64,000 bases of DNA. Source: Amborella trichopoda. Taxonomy: Eukaryota; Streptophyta; Magnoliopsida; Amborellales; Amborellaceae. Where the stretch lies: positions 3,465,109 to 3,529,108 of the forward strand of contig NW_006499563.1 of NCBI RefSeq assembly GCF_000471905.2. The letters are read 5' to 3'. This document shows positions 1-11,059 of this stretch, in pieces; within the stretch, counting starts at the first letter, position 1, and the number at the start of each line of letters is the position of its first letter. The position numbers and the translations under genes were made by a program. The notes beneath the pieces were generated by a model. It saw only the letters and a list, made by a program, of their open reading frames with translations, did no database searches and had not been told where the DNA came from.

Positions 1-137
1 AGCTGTTTGAACACATTTTTCAACACCTTGATCCTTGCTGCGGAATAAAGAGGAAGTAGGTCAATAAAGCCTCAACATACAGTGAAAATTTCGATAATCT
101 CAAAATGGCCCTAGAACTGGTCAAGATCTTCATAAGC
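1..137 (+). mobile_element. Tat-type LTR, 5' fragment (split by EPRV cluster)
   Basis: This stretch matches 50455-50608, which runs unbroken into the LTR at 50445-53573. Here the match stops at about base 137 and resumes at 15511. Shared landmarks are the GCTGTTTGAACAC start, the GCGGAATAAA segment and the GGTCAA.ATCTT.. segment. It is therefore the first part of an LTR whose remainder lies on the far side of the viral cluster. The true LTR 5' end lies before the window. Confidence 0.75.
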
Positions 138-345
138 ATAACTCAAAGATGGTTAACTATTGTCAAGATTGTGGTCCAAAAGGAATATACTTTCCAAACC
201 ACTACCCTTATTGATTCAGGAGTAGATTTAAACTGTATAAATAAGGGTTTAGTCCCAATGAAATATTTTAGTAAAACAACACAGGTTTTAAACACCACTG
301 ATAGAAGTAGAATGATGATAAACCACAAACGTTTTGTAGTTTTAT
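138..345 (+). pseudogene. EPRV aspartic protease fragment
   Basis: The short reading frame contains the retroviral-type protease signature LIDSGVDLNCI (bases about 213-245), in which D-S-G is the active-site triad. It matches the protease of reverse copy C (about 12000-12140), including flanking residues such as the QRW segment. The match starts right at the LTR junction and fades before the AT-rich block. Only the N-terminal half of the domain remains. The upstream Met at about 105 belongs to LTR sequence, so that apparent start is an accident of the junction. Confidence 0.75.
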
Positions 346-359
346 TCAAATCCCGTTAT

Positions 360-1420
360 TATAGATGACGTTTTTGTGATATCATTTAAATGGTGCTATA
401 AATGTGCATTTTCATAAAAGATATCACTTTATGTTATATTTTGTCATAAATGTGATATATGATATCACATAAAATATATCATATATCATATAAAAATGTT
501 AACACATTTTTATCATATAAAAGATGGGGAAGTATTCATATATATGGTATTCATATATATCATTTATAAATGGTATTAAAATCTATGAATACGTGTTATA
601 TAGTATAAATGGTATTATAATAGACCATGTTATATTTTAAAACGTAAATGTTATCATATAAATATATTTTATGATACCATATATATGAAACAATGTTTTA
701 TCATATAAATACCATATATAAAACATATATGAATACCACGTTACCATAAAACAATAATTTCTGCTATAACACGTTATCATATATGATATATGATAAATGT
801 TATCACATTTTTATCATACAAATGGTATGCATTTAAACACGAATATATCATGTTATCATATAAATATACCATATATATGATACCATTTAAAATATAACAA
901 TGTATTTTATGTGATATATGATATAATTTGTGATATATCACATTTAAAACAAAGTGATATATGATAAATGATAACAAAGTGATATGTGATAAAACAAACC
1001 ATTATCATAGATATATTATATAACACGTTATGTTATATAACATAATATACCATAAATGACATATATCTATTAACTTAAATTATAAATGGGCAGTTTAATA
1101 GTTTATATATCATTTTGTGATATATATCAAATGTGATATATCACAAAGTCCGTGATAACGGGATATATCACAAAATCAAAAAACATAATGGTCATTAAAT
1201 TAAGGATCATTATGTGGTAGAGATTTACATATTGATAAACAAAAAATGATAACACGGACTGTTTTATTAACTCAAAGTGCCACTTTGATAAATTCTGTAA
1301 TGAATTACGGTCGTTTGATATTTCAATTCAATAAAACAAAAAAAAGTTTATATCATCATATGTCATTATCAAATGCACATATGATAATGACATCACATTT
1401 GAATAAAACACCATATTTGT
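360..1420. repeat. AT-rich degenerate repeat block
   Basis: About 1 kb made almost wholly of variants of ATATATGATATCA, TTATCATATAAA and TGGTATTCATATAT, in both orientations, so the strand can fold on itself at many points. Short frames in it have no coding character. It lies between a protease fragment and the primer site of copy A, where copy B instead has its promoter and leader. It could be an expanded viral intergenic region, or host AT-rich DNA joined during integration. Confidence 0.7.
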
Positions 1421-1427
1421 GCTAATA

Positions 1428-1439
1428 TGGTATCAGAGA
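1428..1439 (+). promoter_or_regulatory. Pararetroviral tRNA-Met primer-binding site, copy A (degenerate)
   Basis: TGGTATCAGAGA differs from the plant initiator-tRNA-Met complement TGGTATCAGAGC only in the last base. The following AAGTTATATTCAGTGGTGAACTG matches the sequence after the primer site of copy B. It marks where minus-strand synthesis would start. Confidence 0.8.
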
Positions 1440-1594
1440 TAAGTTATATTCAGTGGTGAACTGAACAGTCTTGCCCATTTAAATTTTGTCAAAAATCTGA
1501 AGTTGTTGTGACCCATAGATCATCGTCATTGCCAAAAGAGCAAAAAGGTGTATAGACTGTTTCCAGTTGACTCAGATTAAGAGACAAAATTAAA

Positions 1595-2720
1595 ATGGCA
1601 AATTTATTCAGGACATTATCGAATAGAACCACTTCGAGTAGTAATACACTCCGTGTTAATAACATAGAAGAAGTGATTATCGATAATATTAAAAAAAAAA
1701 TTCAAAATTGAAACATCCCCAAAGTTCCTACCACATATGTTTAGAAAAAGGAACTTTTGATTTTAGAAGTAGTTTTTCAATTAAGACTATTGAGCAAACT
1801 ATCTCTTACATGGAAACCCAAGATAGTTTCCAGCTCCTATCTTCTAAAATGGTTGAAGAACATAAAAGAAAAGATTTCAGCTATCTACATATTGGTCTTA
1901 TCCAAATAGGTGTAAAGCCTCTAACAAGAACAATGCTAAACAACTATGTTTTACTTTGCTTAAGAGATAATAGACACGGAAGATTTGTTGATTCTTTGTT
2001 AGAAATGGTCGAGTCTACTCTTTGTAAGGGCCTATATACTTCAACTGCTTTCCTAATTTCTCTGTGGGCTTATCAGATCCAGATTTGTTAAAGTTTTGAC
2101 ACTTTACCTTAAAACACAAGGTTTTGATATGGATCCTGGATCTCAAAATTTAGCTTTTGTATATAAGATATGCTATAAAGTGATGAACACCCAGTGTCCC
2201 AATGCTAGGCAAATAGATACTAAGGGACATACTATTTTCTTTCAAGCAAATATGGATAAATCTGATTTAGTCATACCAAAGTTTGTATCTTGGAAACAGG
2301 TTAAATTATCAGAAAAATAGTAACTCCAATCCGAAGCTCAGACTAAGATTCATGAGAATAGAGAGCCTGAACAAATAATTGAATATCCGGATGGAGAAAT
2401 AGAGAGACATTTCCCATCTTCTCAGAAGACTAGGCTAAGTATTTCAAATATACTCCCTAGAAACCTACCTAGAACTTCAACCTCCTCTATTCCTCAAACG
2501 GATTACAAAAAAGTTCACAATGAGAGAATAGTTCTTGAAGGACATAGAAAAGCTTCATATCAAGTCCAACACCCAATATATAAGGTAGATACTCCCAGTT
2601 CTTCTCAAACTGAACAAGAAGAGCCAGCCCTGTCAGAATTTGATTTTGAAATTCCCACAATCCAACAACCCAATAAGTTTACTATTGATAAAGAATGGAT
2701 CCGAAAGGATTTTTTCTGAA
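1595..2720 (+). pseudogene. EPRV movement-protein region, copy A
   Basis: The start codon at 1595 begins MANLF, matching copy B at 6572. The region then follows the movement-protein segment of copy B (6785-7700): the METQDSFQLLSSKMVEEHKRKDF stretch about 1810-1878, the LLCLRDNRHGRF segment (1950-1988), and the QGFDMDPGSQNLAFVYKI segment (2117-2170). Frameshifts near 1700 and 2090 and a stop at about 2318 break it. The domain resembles 30K-superfamily movement proteins, which carry virus through plasmodesmata; that assignment rests on layout and the LxDxR..-type core, not on a search. Confidence 0.65.
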
Positions 2721-4074
2721 AAGAACACAAACAAATAAGAGAATGGTTTTTTCGAGAATTTAAAGAAGAATTAAGAGATGCTTTTCATATAAAATTTAAT
2801 AAGTTTATAATACAGCACTAGAGAAATGTTAAATTCTTCAAATGTCTTAAATACATCCTTAAAAAAGAAGGAATCAAACTTTCAGAATTAAACGTGGCAC
2901 AAAATTCTTTCCAAACCTTTCATACTATTAAGGGTGAACAGTAGAGTGTATTCATCCCCCTGAATCAAGTTTACAACTACAAGGAGAAAAGCATGAAATA
3001 AAAGCTTCACCTTTTAAGCTAAGGCCAAAATAATATGATAATCAAATGGCAAAACTTGAAGGAATACCACATATTCTAGAATAAAATAATTATACAAGTC
3101 TCTTCCTACAAACAATAGGGAAGTAAACAACTAGAATTGAAACTGTGGTAAACAACCTGAAGCCTCTACAACTAAAAAAAAGGAAAGAAAATGATAAAGA
3201 AGCAGTATTATTCAAGCCACCACCAAGTATAGAAGCAGAAAAATTCAGCGTGCAAGGAATCAAAAGGAAAGATGATAATAAAGATTTAGTGGATGAGCTA
3301 GTCAAAGGACTTGCAAAATTGAACATAAATGATAAAGGAAAAATAGTTGGTGAATTGCAAGTTCTCCAAAAAGATCAAAGATTTAAAAAACAAGGGATAT
3401 CTGAAATAGAAAAGGCTTTTAGAACTGAGAGTTTAGATATCAATCGAATAGATTCTGGAAGCAAAACTAGGCCTGTCGCCCCAACCAATATGTATTACCC
3501 CAAACCCACTCCTATTGATCGTCAAATAGAAGAAGACCTTATTGCAAGTTCTGTATCCTATTCAGGAAGATCAATTGTAAATTGGAATATAGATGGCATG
3601 TTAGAAAATCAGAGTCTTGACCTTATGAAACATATGACAATGTATGCCACCACTTGTAAAGCAAGTGGAAATAAAGACCATAAAAATGCCAAAGTTATCA
3701 TATGCGGTTTTATAGGATGGCTTAGAGGTTGGTGGGATTTTTAAATGGATGAATCGGAAAAAGATCAAATTTTAAATGCTACTAAACATTGGCTTATCAA
3801 AACTGAAATAGGGCTCGGATAGGTCCAAGAGAATATAGTTGATGAAGGAGATGCAATTAATACATTAATTTACACAATCACGCTTCACTTTGTAGGAAGC
3901 ACGGCCCTCTTATCTGTTAGATCTGAAGATATACTGTCAAGTCACAATGTCCAACTCTCTCACACTTTAAAGGGTATAAAATTTTTTTTTACTCGAGATT
4001 ATTATCTAGAGAAGTTAGTAAGGCTGATCATTGGAAAGAAAATTTATAGCTGGACTTCCCCATCTTTTTGCCGA
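2721..4074 (+). pseudogene. EPRV coat-protein region, copy A (3' truncated)
   Basis: It continues the polyprotein of copy A. First comes a lysine/glutamate-rich, coiled-coil-like segment (about 2740-2930). The coat-protein core follows, the longest open part being 3145-3744 with LDINRIDSGSKTRP, MYYPKPTPI and GRSIVNWNIDGMLENQ. Stops at 2718, 2819, 2942 and 3742 and a C-to-T stop at about 3822 interrupt it. Homology to copies B and C stops abruptly at about 4074 within the segment for GLPHLFA, where an inverted piece begins. The zinc-knuckle end is missing. Confidence 0.65.
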
Positions 4075-4594
4075 CTGTGAAATATATAATTTTTGAGGAA
4101 GTATCTGACTACATGATCCCCATAAAAACCACCAACTTTTAAATCAGTTAGGAAATTCTACTAAATCGGTTATTTTAAGTTGTACGTACCAGCTATGTGT
4201 AAGATTTAATTTTAAATCCTTGATATATATTCGAACAAATGGTAGGATTTAATTTTAAATCCTTTAGTATTTATCATCCTTGGCTTTAAAAGATCTAATC
4301 CCCAGTCTCTATAAGATATAACTTTATGAATCTGGAACTTTGAGTATACAATTTCATAGTCAATATTTCTATAGTGGTGTACTATAGATACAAATCCTGT
4401 TTTCATAAGTATGGCTTCATACCATTCTCTAAATTTTTCCCTCATATTAGGATGAAGATAATTGCGTAAATACATTGTTGCTATTTTAGTAGTGCCCTTT
4501 TCCCTGTGATCATTCTCAATAGTTATGAGATGTATAAATGTTGTTTAAAGAAACAAAGTTCTATTAGCACTTGGGTTATTAGTGCTTGAAGTTT
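4075..4594 (-). pseudogene. Inverted copy of EPRV polyprotein C-terminal region
   Basis: On the minus strand this reads MYLRNYLHPNMREKFREWYEA (4475 downward), then HHYRNIDYEIVYSKFQIHKV and the KGFKIKSYH segment. It matches the forward copy at about 4897-5428 over roughly 520 bases, so the two form an inverted repeat around a 300-base spacer. Position before the terminal small ORF suggests a domain near the end of the pol polyprotein. Its function is not recognised. Confidence 0.6.
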
Positions 4595-4896
4595 AAGGTG
4601 GGTTTCTAGGGAGTATATTTGACATACTTAGCCTAGTCTCCATCTGGATATTCAAATAGTTCTCAGTCAAGGCAGAAGCCTGACTCTACATAATAGTCCT
4701 GGAAAAGGCCTGGCTTCATATAATTTCAGCTCGGGAAAAAGCCTAGCTTCACCATCAACTCCAAGTGCTTTAATACGAGAGCAATACCAAGATATTGATA
4801 CATCTCCCCAACAATCCCCCCTAAGCACTAGTAACCCAAGTGCTAATAGAACTCTGTTTCTTGAAATATTGATACATCTCCCCAACAATCCCCCCT
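4595..4896. repeat. Spacer of inverted repeat, with direct repeat and movement-protein scrap
   Basis: The spacer contains a reversed scrap of the movement-protein 3' region (about 4600-4660, compare 14905-14965). A segment of about 75 bases starting GATATTGATACATCTCCCC occurs at 4792 and again at 4864, running into the right arm. The region looks like a patchwork made at a break. Confidence 0.55.
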
Positions 4897-5682
4897 AAGC
4901 ACTAATAACCAAAGTGTTAATAGAACTCTGTTTCTTGAAATAGCAAATATACCTCTCATAATTATTGATGATGATCACAGGGAAAAGGACCCTACTGAAA
5001 TAGCAGCAATGTATTTACACAATCATCTTCATCCTAATATGGGGGAAAAATGTTGAGAATGGTATGAAGCCAAACTTGTGGAAACAAGATCTGTATCTAT
5101 AGTACACCACTATAGAAATAATGACTTTGAAATTGCATACTCAAAGTTCTAGATTCATAAAGTCATCTCTTATAGAGACTGGGAATTAGATCCTTTAAAG
5201 CCAAGGATGATAAAACCTAAAGGATTTAAAATTAAATCCTACCATTATTTCAAATATATCAAGGCATGGGATGGAGTCTTTGCTTATCAAAATACTAGGA
5301 CTACGCATAGTTGGTATGTAAAGTTTAAAACAACTGATTTAGTAGAATTTCTTAACTGGTTTAAAAGTTGGTTCGTGTTATGGGAATCATGCAGCTAGAT
5401 ACTTCCTTAAAAATTATAGATATCACAGAGAAAATTCTCTGACTACAATAAAACTAGTTTCAAAAAAGACTGTCACTTATATTTTATGGCCTTATATCAG
5501 GTTCCTTAGATACTAAAATGGACATATCAGCTCTCTAAAAATGATATGGGTGGATGTGATTACATCCCAGAATTACGTCGACAAATATCTATAAAATGGT
5601 GGGATAGTTGCAAAAATAACTCCCTGGATTCATAGAAAATTTACATTAAGATAATACCATCTTCCTCACCAAGTACCAACAT
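4897..5682 (+). pseudogene. EPRV polyprotein C-terminal region (forward)
   Basis: Forward copy of the segment inverted at 4075-4594. The coding part reads through REKDPTEIAAMYLHNHLHPNM, HHYRNNDFEIAYSKF and the 5207-5398 frame (KGFKIKSYHYFKYIKAWDGV, LVEFLNWFKSW), with stops at about 5053 and 5150. From 5430 to 5682 the frame is lost, but the sequence leads without a break into the conserved small ORF at 5683. This fits the 3' part of the viral genome. No catalytic motif is visible and I do not assign a function. Confidence 0.55.
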
Positions 5683-5823
5683 GGCTATCATTGAATACGT
5701 TGAAATAATGCAACAAAAGAATCCCAGACTATCAAAAGTCGAGCTTAAAAGAAAGCTGCTACTAGCCTTGGAAGAAGATGTAGAAAAAATATCTACAAAA
5801 GAAGAAGAAGAGACGGAAGATTA
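5683..5823 (+). pseudogene. Small terminal EPRV ORF (forward copy 1)
   Basis: Begins MAIIEYVEIMQQKNPRLSK and continues with lysine- and glutamate-rich sequence to a stop at about 5822. The second copy at 11060 is open for 65 codons. It lies about 270 bases upstream of the viral TATA box, so it is the last coding unit of the genome. It may be a separate small protein or the end of the polyprotein. No known family is recognised. Confidence 0.55.
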
Positions 5824-6087
5824 AAGTCCACTAAATGGTGATGACTGTGCAGGAATTAAATTTTCCCCACTGAATTGAAAAGATAGGGACGGTACGACTC
5901 CAAATCCACTCAGAATATGTCCCTAAAGCTACAGAAAAGAAAAAGTATCATTACCACTAACAAAATTCTCATTGTAGAGAGTATTACTTTTTCTATACTT
6001 TATCAAAAGAATGTTGCTTTTAAAAAATGTGTCGGTGCAGATTTTAAAATACTTTGAAGTGCGGCTTTGAAGTTCGCCTTCTTTCTT

Positions 6088-6405
6088 TATATAAGGAGGG
6101 TAGGACCGAAGGAGAAGGCATAAAAAAATCATAGAAAAATCTTCGGAGTGTCTGGTTTTGTGAGTTCTAGTTTGTGAGTTTTATCTCTTTAAGTTTGAGT
6201 GTTCGATTGTGTGAGTGTTTGTAAGGTTAGATTGCTTACCCCGTTGGACATCATTTGGTTGGGGCAAGTCTATCATGTAACCTTTAATTACTTTTGTTCA
6301 TCTTCTACTTCTAATGTAATATATGTGTTGAGTTATTTTGGCTTCTTTAGTCTTCTATTTAGTTTCTTTACGTACTTCAATTTACTTCCGTTATGTCTGC
6401 TATTA
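6088..6405 (+). promoter_or_regulatory. EPRV promoter (TATATAA) and leader, copy B
   Basis: TATATAAGGAGGG at 6088 resembles the core of caulimovirid full-length transcript promoters. It is repeated almost exactly at 11641 with the same flank (GTAGGACCGAAGGAGAA). From here to the primer site at 6406 is a leader of about 310 bases with no long frame, rich in T and including TTGGTTGGGGCAAGTCTATC. The distance from TATA to primer site fits transcription starting just downstream and crossing the primer site. Confidence 0.7.
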
Positions 6406-6418
6406 TGGTATCAGAGCC
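6406..6418 (+). promoter_or_regulatory. Pararetroviral tRNA-Met primer-binding site, copy B
   Basis: TGGTATCAGAGCC is the exact complement of the 3' end of plant initiator tRNA-Met and is used by all known caulimovirids for priming. The flanking AAGTTATATCCAGTGG matches copy A. By convention it would be genome position 1. Confidence 0.9.
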
Positions 6419-6571
6419 AAGTTATATCCAGTGGTGAACTGAACACTTCTTTGCCCATTTAAATTTTTTCAAAAATCTAAAGTCGTGCTCCAAAGATCGC
6501 CATTATTGCCAGAAGAGCAGAAACGTGTAGGGACTGTTTCCAGTTGACTCAGATTAAGAGACAAAGTTAAA

Positions 6572-7697
6572 ATGGCAAATTTATTGAGGACCTTATCAAA
6601 TAGAACCACTTCAAGTAGTAATACACTCTGTGTTAATAACAGAGAAGAAGTGATTATCGATAGTATTGAAAAACAAATCCAAAATTGGAAATCCCGAAAG
6701 TTCCTACCACAGATGTTTATAAAAAAGAACTTTTGACTTTTGAAGATGTTTTCCAATTAAGACTATTAAAAAAACTATCTCTATTATGGAAACCCAAGAT
6801 AGTTTCCAACTCCTATCTTCTAAAATGGTTGAAGAACATAAAAGAAAAGATTTCTACTATCTACATATTGGTCTTGTCCAAATAGCTGTAAAGCCTCTAA
6901 CAAGAACAGGGTTAAACAACTCTATTTTACTTTGCTTAAGAGATAATAGACACATAAGATTTACAGATTCTTTGTTAGGAATCGTCGAGTCTACTCTTTG
7001 TAATGGGCCTATATACTTCAACTGCTTTCCTAATTTCTCAGTGGCCTTATCAGATCCAAATTTGTTAAAAGTTCTGATACTTAACCTTAAAACTCAAGGT
7101 TTTGATATGGATCCTGGATCTCAAAATTTAGCTTTTGTATATAGGATATACTATAAAGTGATGAACACCTTGTGTCCCAATGCTAAGGAAATCGATTCTA
7201 AGGGACAAACTATTTTCTTTCAAACAAATATGGATAAATCTAATTTATTCATACTTAAGTCTGTATCTTTGAAACAGGTTCAATTACAAGTAAAATGGTC
7301 ACTCCAATCCGAAACCCAGAAGAAGATTCTTGAGAATAGAGAGCCTCAACAAATAATTGAATATCCGGATGAAGAAATCGAGATACAATTCCCATCTTCG
7401 AGGAAGACTATGCTAAGTATTTCAAATATACTCTCTAGAAACCCAGCTAGAACTTCAACCTCCGTTATTCCTCAAACGAATTACGAAAAAGCTCACAATG
7501 AGAGAATAGTTCTTGAAGGACTTAGAAAAGCTTCAAATCATGTCCAACACCCAATATATATCGTAGATACTCCCAGTTCTTCTCAAATTGAACAAGAAGA
7601 GCCAACCCTGTTTGAATTTGATTTTGAAATTCTCACAATCCAACAACCTAATAAGTTTACTATTGATAAAGAATGGATCCGAAAAGATTTTCTCTAA
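6572..7697 (+). pseudogene. EPRV movement-protein region, copy B
   Basis: Starts at ATG 6572 (MANLLRTLSNRTTSS) about 155 bases after the primer site. It shifts frame near 6690 (VPTTDVYKKELLTFEDVF) and again near 6785, then stays open to 7697 (303 codons). The open part holds the LLCLRDNRHIRF, IVESTLCNGPIYFNCFPNFS and DMDPGSQNLAFVY segments typical of a 30K-type movement domain, then a serine-rich tail (SRNPARTSTS, DTPSSSQIEQEE). It is the best preserved of the three copies but still carries two frameshifts and a stop before the coat-protein region. Confidence 0.68.
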
Positions 7698-9235
7698 AAA
7701 AAAAAACAACCAAATAAGAGAATGGTTTTTGCGAGAATTTAAAGAAGAATTAAGAGAAGCTTTTCATATAAAATTTAATAAGTTTATGATACAGCACGAG
7801 AGAAATATTAAATTCCTCAAATGGCTTAAATACATCCTTAAAAAAGAAGGAATCAAACTTCCAGAATTAAATGTGGCACAAAATTCCTTCCAAACCTTTC
7901 ATACTATCAAGGGTGAAATAAAGAGGGTCTATTCATCCTTGTAAATCAAGTTTACAACTAAAAGGAGAAAAAGTATAAAATAAAAGCTTCACCTTTTAAG
8001 CTAGGGCAAAAAGAATCTGATAATCAAATGGCCAAACTTGAAGGAACACCACATATTCTAGAACACAATAATTATACAAATCTCTTTCTACAAACAATAG
8101 GGAAGCAAACAACTAGAATTGAATACGTGGTAAATAACCTGAAGCCTCTACGACTAGAATAAAGGGAAGAAAAGGATAAAGAAGTACTATTATTCAAGCC
8201 ACCACCAAGTATAGAAGCAGGAAAATTTAGCCTGCAAGGAATCATGCGGAAAGATGGCAATAAATAATTAGTGGATGAGCTAGTCATCAGACTTGCAAAA
8301 TTGAACATAAACGATAAAGGAAAAATGGTTGGTGAATTGCAAGTTCTCCAAGAAGATCAAAGTTTTACAGAACAAGGGATATTTGAAATAGAAAAGGTTT
8401 TTAGAATCGAGAGTTTAGATATCAATCAAATAGATTATGGAAGAAAAACTAGGCATGTAGCCCTAACCAGGATGTATTATCCCAGACCCACTCCTATAGG
8501 TCTTGAAATAGAAGAAGACATTATTGCAAGTTCTTTATCCTATCCAGGAAGATCAATTATAAATTGGAATATGGATGGCATGTTAGAAAATCAGATTCTT
8601 GACCTTATGAAACATATGACAATGTATGCCACCGCTTGCAAAGCAAGTGGAAATAAAGACCATTAAATTGCCAAAGCTATCATATGCGGTTTTATAGGAC
8701 GGCTTAGAGGTTGGTGGGATTTTCATATGGATGAAACGACAAAAGATAAAATTTTAAATGGCACTAAACAATGGCTTATCAACACTAAAATAGAACTCGG
8801 ACAGGTCCAAGAGAATAGAGCTGATGAAAGAGATGCAGTTAATACACTAATTTACACCATCACACTTCACTTTGTAGGAAGCACGACCCTCTTATCTGCT
8901 AGATCTGAAGATTTACTGTCAAATTGACGATGTCCAACTCTCTCATACTTTAAATGGTATATAGATGTTTTTTATGCGAGATTATTATCTAAAGAAGATA
9001 GTAAGGCCAATCACTGGAAAGAAAAAATTATAGCTGGACTTCCCCATATTTTTGCCGAAAAAGTTAAAACACAGATAAAAAATAAACATGGTGAGATTAT
9101 TCCTTACTCCCAATATATCCTTAGTGAACTATCAACATAAATTTGTGCTGAAGGCCTTGCCTTATGTACAGACCTAAAACTTCGAACACAATTAGAAAAA
9201 TAGAAAATGACGGGGAAAAAAGAACTAGGAGATTT
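7698..9235 (+). pseudogene. EPRV coat-protein region, N-terminal part, copy B
   Basis: A charged helical segment (7715-7940, REFKEELREAFHIKFNKF and ILKKEGIKLPELN) precedes a linker and the coat-protein core (8271-8666 with LNINDKGKMVGELQVL and MYYPRPTPIG; 8727-8927 with MDETTKDKILNGTKQWL). It continues as GLPHIFAEKVKTQI (about 9038-9080). Stops at 7942, 8160, 8267 and 8664 break it. Homology to reverse copy C continues to 9235 (KKELGDL) and is then interrupted by an RT segment. Confidence 0.65.
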
Positions 9236-10403
9236 ATTAAGGGACATGAGGTAAAATTCGACTTCATAGATAAACCTAGAGTTCATGAAATAAACAATAT
9301 TAAGAATAAAATCTCCACAAAGAAGAAATTCCTTTTTTATCTAAAAGAAGAAGTCAAATATAAAACCATTGAGGGAGAATTACTATCTCCTCAAATACAA
9401 AATAAAATTAGCAATTTCAAAATAATTCTTGAAAAATAAATATTTGTTGTTATTCCAAACACTTTTTGGAATAGAAAACAACATATTGTTGAGCTTCCTT
9501 ATGAACTAAGATTTGATGAACAAAAAATTCCTACGAAAGCTAGGCCTATTCAAGTGAATAGTAGACTCTTTGAAATTTGTAAAACTAAAATACAAGATTT
9601 GCTTGATAAAAAACTTATTAGAAAAAGTTCTTCACCTTGGAGCTGTTCAGCTTTTTATGTTGAGAAAGCTATTGAAATAGAAAAGGGGGCCCCTCGGCTG
9701 GTTATAAATTATAAACCTTTGAATAAAGCTCTAAGATGGATTCATTACCCCATTCCAAACAAAAGTGACCTCTTGGATAGATTGGTTAATGTGTGCATAT
9801 TTTCAAAATTTGATTTAAAATCTGGATATTAGTAGATCCAAATAAAAGAAAAAGATAGATTAAAGACTGCTTTCAATGTTCTGTTCGGACATTATGAATG
9901 AAATGTTGCGCCTTTCAGTTTAAAAAATACTCCTTTTGAATTCCAAAACATCATGAATGGCATATTTAATCCATATACCAAGTTTACGATTGTTTACATT
10001 AATGACGTCTTGGTTTATTCAGATACTATTGATCAACATTGGAAACATCTAAACACATTTTTTTACAGCTGTTAAAAATGTTGGGTTAGTTGTATCGGCA
10101 TAAAAAGATAAATCTTTTTAAAACAAAAATAAGGTTTCTTGGACATAACATTTACCAGAGAAGAATAATTCCTATTGATAGGGAAATTAAATTTGCAACA
10201 AAATTCCCAGATATTATCATAGACAAAACTGAAGTTCAGAGATTTCTCGAGTGTTTAAATTATATCTTTGATTTTTATAAAGACCTTTCCTTAGATGCTA
10301 AACCTTTGTTTCAAAGGCTAAAAAAGAACCCTCCGGAATGGACTAGTGAACATGTTATGGCTGTTAAAAAATTTAAATTAAAAGCCAAAGAGTTACCTTG
10401 CTC
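9236..10403 (+). pseudogene. EPRV reverse-transcriptase block inside the coat-protein region
   Basis: About 1.17 kb of pol sequence. It opens with a lysine-rich linker (9240-9436). RT follows with KKLIRKSSSPWSCSAF and PRLVINYKPLNKALR (9554-9832), the FDLKSGY motif (9812-9832), then the catalytic segment YINDVLVYS (about 10003), in which the usual YIDD/YVDD has N in place of the first D. Next come the FLGH motif (about 10138) and a start of the RNase H linker (PPEWTSEH). Stops at about 9832, 9899 and 10073 and frameshifts inactivate it. It lies between coat-protein codons that are adjacent in copy C, so the order CP-RT-CP is a rearrangement. Confidence 0.75.
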
Positions 10404-10924
10404 TTTGTGAACAATTTGGGTATAATACTTTACCTATTTCTAAACCCAGCCACAAACAAAAATACAAAGACTTGCGTAAAGCAAGGTCTAAATATTCTCG
10501 AGAAAAGAAAAATACTTTTCCTAAAGTTTTTTTACAAGATCACTCTTTTAAACAAAGGGGGAAAAGAAAGATACTTTTCTATTACAACTGTGAAAGGATA
10601 GGTCACTACAAAAAAAAATACAGAGTTAAAAAGAAAATTAATGCATTAGAAATAGACTTAGATATTAAAAAACAATTGTTTGATATTCTATTAATAAAAA
10701 GAGATGACTCTGACGAGTCTTCTAACTCTGATGATCAAATGCAAATTAGAGAGATAAATGATGAGGATTTAATCTTCACCAGCTCGGACTCTAACTCAGA
10801 TTCTGATAATAGTCCTGATGATAGCTGCCAATGTAATTTTCTAAAGGCTACTATTGATATGATTGGTTTAAATTTAAAAACGCTAACAAAAGAGGAAAAT
10901 TTTATTTTGTTGAACTTTTGGTAA
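10404..10924 (+). pseudogene. EPRV coat-protein C-terminal part with zinc knuckle, copy B
   Basis: The coat-protein frame resumes with EQFGYNTLP, a basic stretch (KQKYKDLRKARSKYSREKK), then a knuckle-like YYNCERIGHYKKKYR (about 10580). Here the first and last cysteines of the C-C-H-C set are tyrosines. A serine/aspartate-rich acidic tail follows (DDSDESSNSDD, TSSDSNSDSDNSPDD, 10705-10830). Basic and acidic flanks around a knuckle are usual for caulimovirid coat proteins. The frame is open in 10472-10924 but is cut off from its start. Confidence 0.7.
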
Positions 10925-11059
10925 CAATGATAAAAGTTTTGAATATCTTTTTGTTACCGAATGATAAATGTTTTTATAATATGTTACCAAAAATTTTTGT
11001 AACATGTTAGGTATGTTACAAAAAGTTACAAAAATAACTCCCTGGACCAGAGTACCAAC

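Noticed and set aside
777..977. 66-codon minus-strand frame
   Set aside because: Encoded by the AT-rich degenerate repeat; low-complexity tyrosine/isoleucine sequence.
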